The position numbers and the translations under genes were made by a program. This document shows, piece by piece, positions 25,920-34,326 of a DNA stretch of 64,000 bases. This stretch comes from SAR202 cluster bacterium bin22 (GTDB lineage: Bacteria > Chloroflexota > Dehalococcoidia > Lucifugimonadales > UBA3495). Below the pieces are notes generated by a model, which was given only the letters and a program-made list of their open reading frames with translations, searched no databases and was not told the DNA's origin. The number at the start of each line of letters is the position of its first letter. Position 1 is the stretch's first letter. The stretch covers positions 434,001 to 498,000 of the forward strand of contig MPMM01000002.1 in the NCBI GenBank assembly GCA_002238505.1. The letters run 5' to 3'.

Positions 25920-26972
25920 ATGAAATTCGGTCTCTTCCATTCGGTGCAGTTGCCCGACCCCGCCAAGCAGAACCAGTACTATCGCGATGCCCTGGAGCAG
26001 GTGCTCTGGGCCGAGCAACTGGGTTACGATTCGGTCTGGATGACCGAGCACCACTTCTCCCGTCATGGAATCGTCTCGGCATCCCTGACTGTGCTGGGCT
26101 ACCTGGCCGGTTTGACCAGTACCATCCGCCTCGCCACCGCCGTTACCGTCCTGCCCTTCCACAACCCCATTCAGATTGCCGAGGAGGCCGCCACGGTTGA
26201 CCTGCTGAGCAACGGGCGCCTGGACCTGGGGGTGGGCCGGGGTTACCAGTGGGGCGAATTCCATAAGCTGAACATACCCATGGACGAGGCCGACCGGCGT
26301 TTCCAGGAATCCATCGACGTTATGACCCGCGCCTGGACCACCGATGAACCCTTCGACCACCGGGGAGATTTCTGGACTTTCAACGACATGACGGTGCTGC
26401 CCAAACCGGTTCAGGAACCTCATCCGCCTCTTTGGGTGGCTGCCGCCAGCCCCGGCAGCATGGACCGCATCGCCCAGAACGGCTGGAACCTGCTGGTGGG
26501 CCAGGGTCTGACTTTCGACCAGGTGGGCGAGCAGGTTGCCTACTTCAAGGGCGCCGTCGGCGAAGCCGGCCAGGACTTTGACCCCTACAGCGTGAAAGTA
26601 GCCCGCGCCATGTACACCGCCCCTACCCACAAGCAGGCGCGCGAGGATGCTGAGGAGCCCTTCATGTGGTTCAAGACCACGGGCGACGAGGTTGGCGCGC
26701 CGCCCGAACGCCGTGGCGAGTTGCTGCCCGAGAACTACCAGGCCTACCGCCGCCGGTTTGCCGCCGAGACCACCTTCGACTTCGAGGATATGTCGGACAA
26801 GGTAATTCTATTTGGCACTCCCGACGAGGTTGCCGAGCGCGTGGAACGCATGCACAAGGCGGGCGTCAAGAGCATCATCTTCTTTACCAACTACGGCGGG
26901 ATAGAAAGCCAGAAGGTCAAGGACTCCCTTGAGCTATTCGCCACCGAGGTGATGCCCCACTTTCAGGACTAA
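25920..26972 (+). CDS. LLM-class flavin-dependent oxidoreductase
   Basis: A 350-residue luciferase-like (alpha/beta barrel) protein. Family marks are DSVWMTEHHF in the first strand-helix unit, GRLDLGVGRGYQWGEF and the LPKPVQEPHPPLWVA segment. It uses FMN or F420; the EHHF pattern fits the bacterial luciferase/alkanal monooxygenase branch. The substrate is unknown. The ATG lies 115 bases after the MBL gene. A terminator follows. Confidence 0.9.
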   Translation: MKFGLFHSVQLPDPAKQNQYYRDALEQVLWAEQLGYDSVWMTEHHFSRHGIVSASLTVLGYLAGLTSTIRLATAVTVLPFHNPIQIAEEAATVDLLSNGRLDLGVGRGYQWGEFHKLNIPMDEADRRFQESIDVMTRAWTTDEPFDHRGDFWTFNDMTVLPKPVQEPHPPLWVAAASPGSMDRIAQNGWNLLVGQGLTFDQVGEQVAYFKGAVGEAGQDFDPYSVKVARAMYTAPTHKQAREDAEEPFMWFKTTGDEVGAPPERRGELLPENYQAYRRRFAAETTFDFEDMSDKVILFGTPDEVAERVERMHKAGVKSIIFFTNYGGIESQKVKDSLELFATEVMPHFQD

Positions 26973-26991
26973 TTCCGAACAGCACTTTGCG

Positions 26992-27022
26992 ATCGAGGAC
27001 GCCTGCCTGCGGGTGTCCTCGA
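26992..27022 (+). terminator. Hairpin terminator after the LLM gene
   Basis: ATCGAGGAC and GTCCTCGAT form a 9-bp stem around a GC-rich 13-base loop, followed by TCTATTTC. Confidence 0.6.
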
Positions 27023-27104
27023 TTCTATTTCAACCAGCAGTTAAACAAGGACAGTCGAATTCAATCATCCGCACGGGTTAGTCTGCCTTCATGGAAGGGC
27101 GTCT

Positions 27105-27905
27105 ATGGCTTCGATTGTATTTCGCATCGCAAGAGTATTTCCCTCTCCGGGCCGGAGCCACTGGCACAGTCACGCCCGTGAGCTTGCCCTCTACCTCGGC
27201 CTTTACTTCCTGTACCTGCTCCTTCGGGGCCTGGTGTTTGACGGCAGCGAAACTGCCCTGTCCAACGCCGGGACAATAATCGCGCTGGAATCCTCCCTCG
27301 GCATCTTCGTTGAGCCGGACCTGCAAGAGTTGGCCCTGGCCCATGCCCAGCCACTGGTAGTTATCCTCAACTGGACTTATATCGTTACCTATTGGCCGGT
27401 AATCCTGGGTGTGGCGCTGGCGCTCTACCTCACTCGCCGCACCACCTACCTGCGGTACCGTAACCTCATAGTCCTGCAACTTGTCCTGTCCCTGGTGGTC
27501 TTTACCCTGTTCCCGCTGGCCCCTCCCTTCAAGACCGTCTATATGTTAGACACCATCCAGCTTCTCGGCCCCGCCCTGTATGGCAGTGACGCCATGTCTG
27601 TCCTCTACAACACCAACGCCGCCATGCCCAGCCTGCATTTCAGCTGGACTTGCATTCTTGCCTGGCTCTTCGTGAAGGAATTGAGGGGGTGGTACCGGTA
27701 CCTGGGCATCGCCTATCCCGGGTTGACGCTGGTGGCCATTGTGGTTACCGGCAACCACTTCTTGCTGGATGCCGTGGTGGGATTGGCGCTGGTAGCGGCG
27801 GCTTATTGGACGCTGTTGGCGGTCCGCCATCCTTGGTGTCGCCGACTCATATCCAATCTCCTGGCACAGGTCCGACCCAGGGAAAAGACCGGAACCGAAA
27901 GCTAG
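27105..27905 (+). CDS. PAP2-superfamily membrane phosphatase/phosphotransferase (Aur1-like)
   Basis: A 266-residue protein with about six hydrophobic helices. The PAP2 active-site pieces are MPSLHFSW and GNHFLLDAVVG, as in PAP2_3 / inositolphosphotransferase-type proteins. It probably acts on lipid phosphates or transfers phospho-head groups at the membrane. The TAG stop overlaps the stop of the convergent VWA gene within a CTAG, leaving no intergenic terminator. Confidence 0.85.
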   Translation: MASIVFRIARVFPSPGRSHWHSHARELALYLGLYFLYLLLRGLVFDGSETALSNAGTIIALESSLGIFVEPDLQELALAHAQPLVVILNWTYIVTYWPVILGVALALYLTRRTTYLRYRNLIVLQLVLSLVVFTLFPLAPPFKTVYMLDTIQLLGPALYGSDAMSVLYNTNAAMPSLHFSWTCILAWLFVKELRGWYRYLGIAYPGLTLVAIVVTGNHFLLDAVVGLALVAAAYWTLLAVRHPWCRRLISNLLAQVRPREKTGTES

Positions 27906-29245
27906 CCGGGCGGTATCTGCCCCCACAGGGGATGGCGGAAGGTGGGGGCCAGCGCGGGGTTCATGTCCTCCCGCCGGCGGGCCGGCGTGGCCGATTGCGC
28001 CTCTTCCGGCTCATTTGCCAGGCGGGACCGTCGGTAGGCAGCAGCAGGTTGTTTTCGCGCCGGCAGGTTGTTCAAGTGCCGGGCCAGCGCTTCAAGGCTG
28101 TTGAGGTTGTGCACTGGCAGGAAGTCGTCCACGTAAGGCAGGGCCGCCTTGATGCCCTGGGTCAGGGGCTGATAGTTCGGCGATCCCAGCAATGGATTCA
28201 GCCAGATGAGGCGGTGGCAACTTCGCTGCAGTCGGGACATTTCCCGGGACAGCAATTCCGGTTCACCCCGGTCCCAGCCGTCGGAGATGACCAGGACTAC
28301 CGGACCGTTCCCCAGGGTACGCCGCCCCCACGTATAGTTGAAATCCTTTACGGCATCCCCGATTCGCGTGCCTCCGGCCCAGTCAGGCACGGCTCGAGAC
28401 ACTTCATTGACCGCCTGGTCAACGCCCCTGTAGCTGAGGTAGCGGGTTATTCGCGTAAGCCGCGTAGCGAAAAGGAAGGCTTCAACCCTGCCCAGATCTC
28501 CTGCAATGGTGTGAATGAAGTGAAGCAACAGGCGGGTGTAGCGTTCCATCGACCCGCTGACATCGCAGATCAGGACAAGAGGGCGGGTTTTATCTTTACG
28601 TTCGCGGTGGGATAGTTCCAGGAGCTCTCCGCCGTACTTCAGGTTTTGGCGGAAGGTCCGTCGCCAGTCCAGCGCTTCCCCTTCACCCACCTGCGTGCGA
28701 CGTGTCCGGCGTTTCCCCAGGTCCCACGACAACTCCGACATCATGGTGCGAGCCTGGGAGATTTCGCTGGGCGTGTATTCGGCAAAGTCCTTCTGCCGCA
28801 GAACCTCTCGTGCGCTGTAGGTCTGGCTTATGTCGATGGCGGGCATGCCTTCGGGAGCCTCCCCAACTAGGTCCGCATTGTCTTCCTCACCCGAGGCGGG
28901 AGGGCCAACTCGTGGATTGCGGTAGCGTCGTTCCTCGCCCATGCTGTGGAGGTCCCGTGTGCTTATTCCGTGGGAAGGGCGCCGCCAGAAAACCTGGAAG
29001 GCATCATCGAACAGGGGAAAATCCTGCTTTCGGTGTACCAGCAAACACCGGGCTGCGTGTCGGAAGTCTTGCCGTCGCCCGATGGGTATGGTCTCGGTGG
29101 CCTTCACCAGGTCCAGCATATTACCGGAACCGAAGTCCAGCCCCAGCCGACGCAGAGTCTCCCCGAAGAGCATCAGGTTGTGGAGGATGTGGCCGTCAAT
29201 TTCGGAGTGGCCTGAACCGTTATCTGTTGAGTCCTCTAAGGGCAT
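27902..29245 (-). CDS. VWA-domain protein, CoxE-like
   Basis: A 447-residue protein (from the ATG at 29245). It has an N-terminal helical region and a C-terminal von Willebrand A domain. The MIDAS is intact: DVSGS (D228), Thr in GGTRIGDA and Asp in ISDGWD. CoxE-like VWA proteins pair with MoxR AAA ATPases to mature metalloenzymes or other complexes. The partner MoxR gene is 74 bases upstream in the same direction. An in-frame TTG at 29254 is an alternative start. The target complex is not in the window. Confidence 0.87.
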   Translation of the reverse strand: MPLEDSTDNGSGHSEIDGHILHNLMLFGETLRRLGLDFGSGNMLDLVKATETIPIGRRQDFRHAARCLLVHRKQDFPLFDDAFQVFWRRPSHGISTRDLHSMGEERRYRNPRVGPPASGEEDNADLVGEAPEGMPAIDISQTYSAREVLRQKDFAEYTPSEISQARTMMSELSWDLGKRRTRRTQVGEGEALDWRRTFRQNLKYGGELLELSHRERKDKTRPLVLICDVSGSMERYTRLLLHFIHTIAGDLGRVEAFLFATRLTRITRYLSYRGVDQAVNEVSRAVPDWAGGTRIGDAVKDFNYTWGRRTLGNGPVVLVISDGWDRGEPELLSREMSRLQRSCHRLIWLNPLLGSPNYQPLTQGIKAALPYVDDFLPVHNLNSLEALARHLNNLPARKQPAAAYRRSRLANEPEEAQSATPARRREDMNPALAPTFRHPLWGQIPPG

Positions 29246-29319
29246 GCTTTGCAAAATGTCCTTCTACAGGCTGCGGAATAACAAGAGTCTGAACCGGGGC
29301 TCTTCGCCGCCCCGGCGCG

Positions 29320-30255
29320 CTATCCCCGTCGCCCGCCCCGGCGGGGCCCACGATTCAAGGAACGTTCCAGGATGTTCCTGACCGGTTCTCCCCGCACCAG
29401 TTCAATGTCGTCCTGGTACTTCAGCATTATGCCCAGCGTGTCGTCTATCATCTGCGCGTCCAGTTCCGTCTGGTTCAGGGCCAGCAGCGCAGAAGTCCAG
29501 TCGATGGTTTCGGAAACGCCGGGTATCTTGTACAGTTCCGTTTCCCGCAATTCCTGAATGAACCCAGTAACCTGCTGGGCCAACCGTCGCGGTGCGTCCG
29601 GCAGCCTCGTGCTTACTATCTGCAATTCCTTCTGGTAGTCCGGGTAGTCAATCCAGTAGTAAAGGCAGCGGCGTTTCAGAGCGTCGTGGATTTCCCGGGT
29701 GCGATTGGATGTAATGATAACCACCGGCGGGTGCGCCGCCTGGTAAGTGCCCAATTCTGGAATGGTAATCTGGAAATCTGCCAGCATCTCCAGCAGGAAT
29801 CCCTCAAACTCCTCGTCGGCCCGGTCAAGTTCGTCAATGAGCAAAACCGGCGCTTTCTCCCTGCTGTCGTCAATCGCCTGGAGCAGGGGGCGTTTTACCA
29901 GGAATCGCTCGCTGAACAGGTCGTCCGTGGCTGCTTGACGGTCAACGTCTCCCGTTGCCTCCAGCAGCCGAATTTCCAGCATCTGGCGGGTATGATTCCA
30001 CTCGTAAACGGCATGATTGACATCCAGCCCCTCGTAGCACTGGAGGCGGATTAGCTCCGTATCCAAAGCCCGTGCCAGGGAACGGGCGATTTCCGTCTTG
30101 CCCACACCGGCCTCTCCCTCAAGGAACAGGGGACGCTGGAGAGTAAGGGCCAGGTAGATGGCTACGGCCAGCCCCCGGTCGGCAACGTACTGCTGGTCCC
30201 GCAGCAAGTTCTGGACCTGGTCTATGGTAGTGGGCGGTGTTTCGACGGTGGTCAA
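29320..30255 (-). CDS. MoxR-family AAA+ ATPase
   Basis: A 311-residue AAA+ chaperone. Walker A is GEAGVGKT (47-54), Walker B is LLIDELDRAD with D141-E142, and sensor 1 is ITSNRTREI. The start is a TTG at 30255 with GGGAG upstream. It forms a two-gene unit with the CoxE-like VWA protein downstream. Such pairs insert metal cofactors (as in CO dehydrogenase maturation) or remodel protein complexes. Confidence 0.9.
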   Translation of the reverse strand: MTTVETPPTTIDQVQNLLRDQQYVADRGLAVAIYLALTLQRPLFLEGEAGVGKTEIARSLARALDTELIRLQCYEGLDVNHAVYEWNHTRQMLEIRLLEATGDVDRQAATDDLFSERFLVKRPLLQAIDDSREKAPVLLIDELDRADEEFEGFLLEMLADFQITIPELGTYQAAHPPVVIITSNRTREIHDALKRRCLYYWIDYPDYQKELQIVSTRLPDAPRRLAQQVTGFIQELRETELYKIPGVSETIDWTSALLALNQTELDAQMIDDTLGIMLKYQDDIELVRGEPVRNILERSLNRGPRRGGRRG

Positions 30256-30381
30256 AGTGGGCTCTCCCTCTGTAAGGCAAACAAAGTTGCCGGTGCATTT
30301 ATCTGGGGATGGGTGGAATGTGCCAGCCTATTCTATCCCATTGGGGGCGCCAATTCACCAGCCAGGCCCCTAAGCGGGGAA

Positions 30382-31011
30382 TTAACGCTCGTTGGTGAAA
30401 TAGTCCCGCACCAGCGCCTTCAGGGTTGTCCAGTGATCGCCCATTGCTTCCTTCTCAGAGTCGGTGAGCTGATTGTAAAACTTGCCCAATGCAGGAAAGT
30501 ACCAAAGGGGAAACACCCAAAAACCCGGAGAATGGGGCCCGGGTTCCGGCGCATCCGCGATGATGCCCTCGCCTCCCTTCAGTTCCCACGACTTCAGGGG
30601 TGTCCCCGAGTCGGCAACAGCCAGGGCCTCCACCCAGGAAGCCGCACGCTGGCCTCGGTCGCTGTCCTCAAGAATCTGCAGCAGGCGTCGCCTCCGATCA
30701 TCATCGTCGGCGGCGGGGCCGGCAAAGCGGTGAGTGTATCGGCTTTCCCAGTTTGGCCCCAGGGAGGGAATCACCAGTCCCCCGTCAGACGCGATAGCCA
30801 GCATTCCCGCCAAGCGCGACCACTCCACCGCCTTCTCGACCGCGATAGCTTCGTGCGTCTCGGCAGTCTCTTCCGGGTCTGCCTTAAGCCCCAGGTCTTC
30901 CGGGCTGACTGGACGTAATGGCAGGCCTTCCAGCAGGTCTCTAAGGGCCCGCTGCTTGGCTGGATTGCCCGTCGCCAACAGGATGGGAGTGAAATCAGGG
31001 GGAATTGCCAC
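30382..31011 (-). CDS. Divergent Ham1/RdgB-type NTP pyrophosphatase-like protein
   Basis: About 209 residues. The N-terminus ILLATGNPAKQRALRDLL and the segment AIASDGGLVIPSLG match the Ham1/RdgB (non-canonical purine NTP pyrophosphatase) fold, though the middle (ADDDDRRRRLLQILE) and C-terminus are divergent. A role in nucleotide-pool cleaning is possible but not certain. The start is taken as the GTG at 31011, 17 bases after the cyclase stop; there is no Shine-Dalgarno. The frame extends upstream, overlapping the cyclase gene. Confidence 0.65.
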   Translation of the reverse strand: MAIPPDFTPILLATGNPAKQRALRDLLEGLPLRPVSPEDLGLKADPEETAETHEAIAVEKAVEWSRLAGMLAIASDGGLVIPSLGPNWESRYTHRFAGPAADDDDRRRRLLQILEDSDRGQRAASWVEALAVADSGTPLKSWELKGGEGIIADAPEPGPHSPGFWVFPLWYFPALGKFYNQLTDSEKEAMGDHWTTLKALVRDYFTNER

Positions 31012-31028
31012 GTGGGTGAGGGTGCTGC

Positions 31029-31703
31029 CTAAAGGATACGGGCCACAGCCCGGGCAGCGGCTCCGTCGCCGTCCTTCAGCTTGATGGGCAGCGCCCACAG
31101 TTCAAACTCCCTGCCCACCAGTTGGTCCAGGTTAATCAGATTCTCGATCAGGGGGATGCCCTGGCCCAGCAGCAGGCGATGGACGGGGAAGTCGTTTATG
31201 GTTGACTGGGGACTCGGTGGGTGCTTGTCGATGGGAAAGTCCACCGACACTGCATTAACCCCATTTTCGGCCAGGTATGCGGCGCCTTCGTTGCTCAGGT
31301 ATGGACCCTGGGAATAGAAGCGGACACCGCCCGACTCTGCCGCTGCCCATCCGGTAAAGAGGACTACTATCTTGCCCTTCACCGCTTCGTGTGTTCCCCC
31401 GGCTTGCTGAATGTCGGCAACTGACAGGGGCGTAAGACCCTTAGCCACCTCCCGAAAGTCCAGCAACAGCGCGGGCCCCATGTAGCGGTCCAGGGGCATG
31501 TTCTCCACGGTAGTGCCGTCGGCATGAAAGTGATAAGGCGCGTCCACATGGGTGCCAATGTGGGTCGCCAATGTCAGCTTGGTGTTGGAACGGGCATGGG
31601 ATTCGTGGGTGTGCAGTGGTTCGGTGCAAACTCCAATCAGGCCCGGCACCGGAACTACCCGGTCACTGCCCAGGGTCAGGGTCAAATCAATCAGTTCGGT
31701 CAA
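31029..31703 (-). CDS. Cyclase-family (kynurenine formamidase-like) metal hydrolase
   Basis: A 224-residue protein of the cyclase/KynB family. The metal motif HxGTHxDxPxH is complete (H48, H52, D54, H58). A later segment TINDFPVHRLLLGQGI is also typical. Family members hydrolyse N-formylkynurenine, creatinine-like or isatin-type substrates; the real substrate is unknown. The start is TTG at 31703 with AAGGGAG upstream. Confidence 0.87.
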   Translation of the reverse strand: MTELIDLTLTLGSDRVVPVPGLIGVCTEPLHTHESHARSNTKLTLATHIGTHVDAPYHFHADGTTVENMPLDRYMGPALLLDFREVAKGLTPLSVADIQQAGGTHEAVKGKIVVLFTGWAAAESGGVRFYSQGPYLSNEGAAYLAENGVNAVSVDFPIDKHPPSPQSTINDFPVHRLLLGQGIPLIENLINLDQLVGREFELWALPIKLKDGDGAAARAVARIL

Positions 31704-31852
31704 CTTCGTGCTCCCTTGGGTAATCTGGCTTGCCGGGATTCATAATCGAGGGGCTGGGGTCGTCAAGGCAGGGGCGGATATCCAACCTGTCCTGCGCCGC
31801 CAGTGGCATCAAACCGTGCCCGTTTACTGCATGCAAGGTCTCAATGTGTTAA

Positions 31853-32608
31853 CTATACCTTCCCCTGCTTTCCCACGCATTCTGAGATGGCAGCTTCCCA
31901 CTCGTCCAGGTCAAAGAAATGAGGCCCTGCGCCCCCGTGGTATGCCACCCGGCCGTCGGGGCCAATGAGGTAAAGGCGTTCCGGAGCGGCGCCGTAGGCT
32001 TCATCAATGGCGTTGTCCATTTCCTCAATCAAAACAGGCAGCCCAATATTCAGGTCTATGCTGCAGGCCAGGGCCACTTCCTCGCGCTCATCGTAGCTCT
32101 GGTGCTGACGATACAGGACGCCCTGCCGGACGTTGCTGTCGGTCTGCCAGCCATCCGTGGGGTGGGCCTCCTGGACGTAAACCACGAAAAACTCTACCTG
32201 GTCGCTGTACTGTTGGTAAATGCCGGTCATGCGCTCAGCCTGGGCGCGGAAGGGTGGTCAAGTATAGCTGCCAAAGGCCAGCGCCACCGGCCGCTTATCC
32301 CGAAAGTCCGAAAGGCGCACCCGCTCTTCCGACCCCAATCGCTTCAGGTGGAAGTCGTCCGGAAACTCCCCGACCTTTGGCCCGGTCTCGTCTCTGGCAA
32401 GAATAGCTTCCAGCGCGGCCTCTACTTCCGCAGGCAACTCACCCTGCCATTCTTGCAGCAACTCCCTGGCGTTCACCCGGCTGCTTCCCTTGTCCGGTTC
32501 GGGGCTGTTGCCCCGGGCGTCCTTGATGGCCGCAACTACCCGCTGGACGCTCTTCCGGTCGTCCCCGTTTAGGCCGCTGATTATGCTATCGCGTTGTGAC
32601 TTGAGCAT
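31853..32608 (-). CDS. Iodothyronine-deiodinase-like selenoprotein (in-frame TGA read as selenocysteine)
   Basis: The frame from an ATG at 32608 runs through one TGA (32258-32260) to a stop at 31853, giving 251 residues with Sec at 117. Around the TGA it reads FGSYT-U-PPFRAQ, which matches the deiodinase active site FGSCT-U-PPF. The C-terminal part is thioredoxin-like (EFFVVYVQEAHPTDGW, YLIGPDGRV). A possible bacterial SECIS stem, GCGC/GCGC with a G-containing 9-base loop, begins 10 bases after the TGA. Deiodinase-like selenoproteins are known in bacteria and probably catalyse redox or dehalogenation chemistry. It lies just downstream of the sulfur operon terminator. Confidence 0.82.
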
Positions 32609-32645
32609 CATGCCCTCGCAGGTTTCCCGTCTTGCCAAGAAAATG

Positions 32646-32670
32646 GCCCTCGCTGCCTGCCAGCGAGGGC
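32646..32670 (-). terminator. Terminator closing the sulfur operon
   Basis: 10-bp perfect stem GCCCTCGCTG/CAGCGAGGGC with a 5-base loop. On the minus strand it is followed by CATTTTCTT. It lies between the molybdoenzyme gene and the selenoprotein gene. Confidence 0.7.
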
Positions 32671-32678
32671 CCTTAATC

Positions 32679-33785
32679 CTAGCTTACCTGTACTTCTACC
32701 GGGAAGACCATATTGTTGCCGTAGCCCCGGCCGTCCCACTTGTTGGGGAACTCCATGGGCTGGGTCTCGCCCAGGTTGTTGGTGGCCCGCGACATCAGGG
32801 TGTAGCGGCCCGGGCCCTTTGGCTGCCACCGGTACTGCCAGCGGAACCAGGCATAGGAACTGGCTCGGGGCGCCAGGTCTGCCAGGTCCCAGGTTTCGCC
32901 ACCGTCGCAGCTTATTTCTACCTTGACCACCTCTTCCTCGCCGGACCAGGCGGCGCCGGCCAGCGTATAACCCGCGGCCGGAATGACCTCACCGGGCGAC
33001 GGGTTGGTGATGATGGACTTTACCCTCATCTTGGTGTAGTAGGTGTAGTATTCCGGGCTGTCCGGACCGTTTTGGGTCATATACCGTTCCGTCTGGTAGA
33101 AACCCTTGAATTCATGGTCCAGGACGTGGATGCCAACCAGCCACTTCACCGAATTCATGCCGTACCAGCCGGGCACGAGCAGGCGCAGCGGGAATCCGTG
33201 ATTCAGGGGTAGCGGCTCTCCGTTCATCTCGTAGGCCAGCATAGTGTCTTGATGGAGGGCCTTGGCGATGGGCAGACTGCGTTCATAGGTAACTTCCGGG
33301 GGATCGCCTACGGTCTCGTCCGGGCCGTGGTCCGCCCCTTCAAACATTACCTCAACCGCCGAGGCCTTTACCCCCGCCTTTTCCAGGAGGTCGGCCAGGG
33401 AAATGCCAGCCCACTCCGCATTGCCCATAATGCCGTGACCCTTGATCATTTCCATTACCGAGCCGGTCCGGGTTGACCTGGCCCAATAGTCGGGCACCGG
33501 GCTGTTGCCGCAGCACTCGAACGTAACCTGGAACCTCTGCTGCGCCATGCCTAGAAGGTCGTCGAAGGAGAGGCTCAGCGGAGTCTCCACCTCGCCATCC
33601 ACCACCAGCCGGTAGGTGTTGATATCGATCTCCGGGCAGTCAGTCCAGTGGTTGCGAATGTAGAAAAGGTCGTTGGGGACTACCTCCTGCTGTAAAGCTT
33701 CCGGGGGCGCCGCCCAGGTACGCAGTCCGGCGTTGGTCGGGATCAACTGGGGTTGAACTTCGGTTCGCAGACTCCGGGTTGCCAT
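32679..33785 (-). CDS. Sulfite-oxidase-type molybdopterin oxidoreductase
   Basis: A 368-residue protein with an oxidoreductase molybdopterin-binding domain (residues 30-230) and a C-terminal Mo-co dimerisation domain (about 250-368). The Mo-ligating cysteine is C91 in FECCGNSP, where the family has CAGN. The segment HGFPLRLLVPGWYGMNSVKWL is characteristic. There is no haem b5 domain and no Tat or Sec signal, so a cytoplasmic sulfite dehydrogenase with an unknown electron acceptor is inferred. The ATG follows AGGAGG. Last gene of a four-gene operon with sulfur functions. Confidence 0.9.
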   Translation of the reverse strand: MATRSLRTEVQPQLIPTNAGLRTWAAPPEALQQEVVPNDLFYIRNHWTDCPEIDINTYRLVVDGEVETPLSLSFDDLLGMAQQRFQVTFECCGNSPVPDYWARSTRTGSVMEMIKGHGIMGNAEWAGISLADLLEKAGVKASAVEVMFEGADHGPDETVGDPPEVTYERSLPIAKALHQDTMLAYEMNGEPLPLNHGFPLRLLVPGWYGMNSVKWLVGIHVLDHEFKGFYQTERYMTQNGPDSPEYYTYYTKMRVKSIITNPSPGEVIPAAGYTLAGAAWSGEEEVVKVEISCDGGETWDLADLAPRASSYAWFRWQYRWQPKGPGRYTLMSRATNNLGETQPMEFPNKWDGRGYGNNMVFPVEVQVS

Positions 33786-33892
33786 TGTTGGCCTCCTGTC
33801 GAGTTATTTCTCATGCCACCTGATTCGGTGGCCCGACCTGCTACAGCGAATCTGGGGCTGGACCGCCGCCTGAACATCCAGGCGGCCAGACT

Positions 33893-34243
33893 CTATTCCA
33901 GGTACTCAGTTTCCAGTTCCGTAGTGGGGTACGTTATCAGCAGCCGGGCCGGAATCCACAACTTGTTCACCAGCTTGTGGGGTGTGCCCGGCGGGGCAAA
34001 CAAAGTGCAGCCGGCCCGCACCGTACGAAGTTCGTCGTCGATTATCAATTGTACCGCGCCCGCCGACACCATAATTGCCATGTCGGTGGGATGAGTGTGC
34101 AGCCTGCCTTCCCACCCCGGATGCAGTTCAACTTCCTTGATAGTCAACGACGCGGCGCCGTGTTCTGCGGAAACAAAGGTGCGTTCGGACATATAATCCG
34201 TCGGCGCCGACATACGGATACTACTGTGTTCAATTATGGGCAT
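33893..34243 (-). CDS. Small cupin-domain protein
   Basis: A 116-residue single cupin. The metal motif is GRLHTHPTD (first half), then APPGTPHKLVN (second half). Enzymatic role unknown. It sits between the four-rhodanese protein and the molybdoenzyme, so a part in sulfur chemistry or regulation is inferred only from context. Confidence 0.8.
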   Translation of the reverse strand: MPIIEHSSIRMSAPTDYMSERTFVSAEHGAASLTIKEVELHPGWEGRLHTHPTDMAIMVSAGAVQLIIDDELRTVRAGCTLFAPPGTPHKLVNKLWIPARLLITYPTTELETEYLE

Positions 34244-34326
34244 GCATTACCTCAACGGACATATCTCATTTGCCTGGGCACGGGTCAGTCCCCGCAGGTC
34301 GGTTCAGGACTTGTTCCTCCCAGGTG

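Noticed and set aside
31853-32638. Reading the deiodinase-like locus as two genes or a pseudogene
   Set aside because: The only interruption is a single TGA exactly at the Sec column of the family, with frame kept on both sides.
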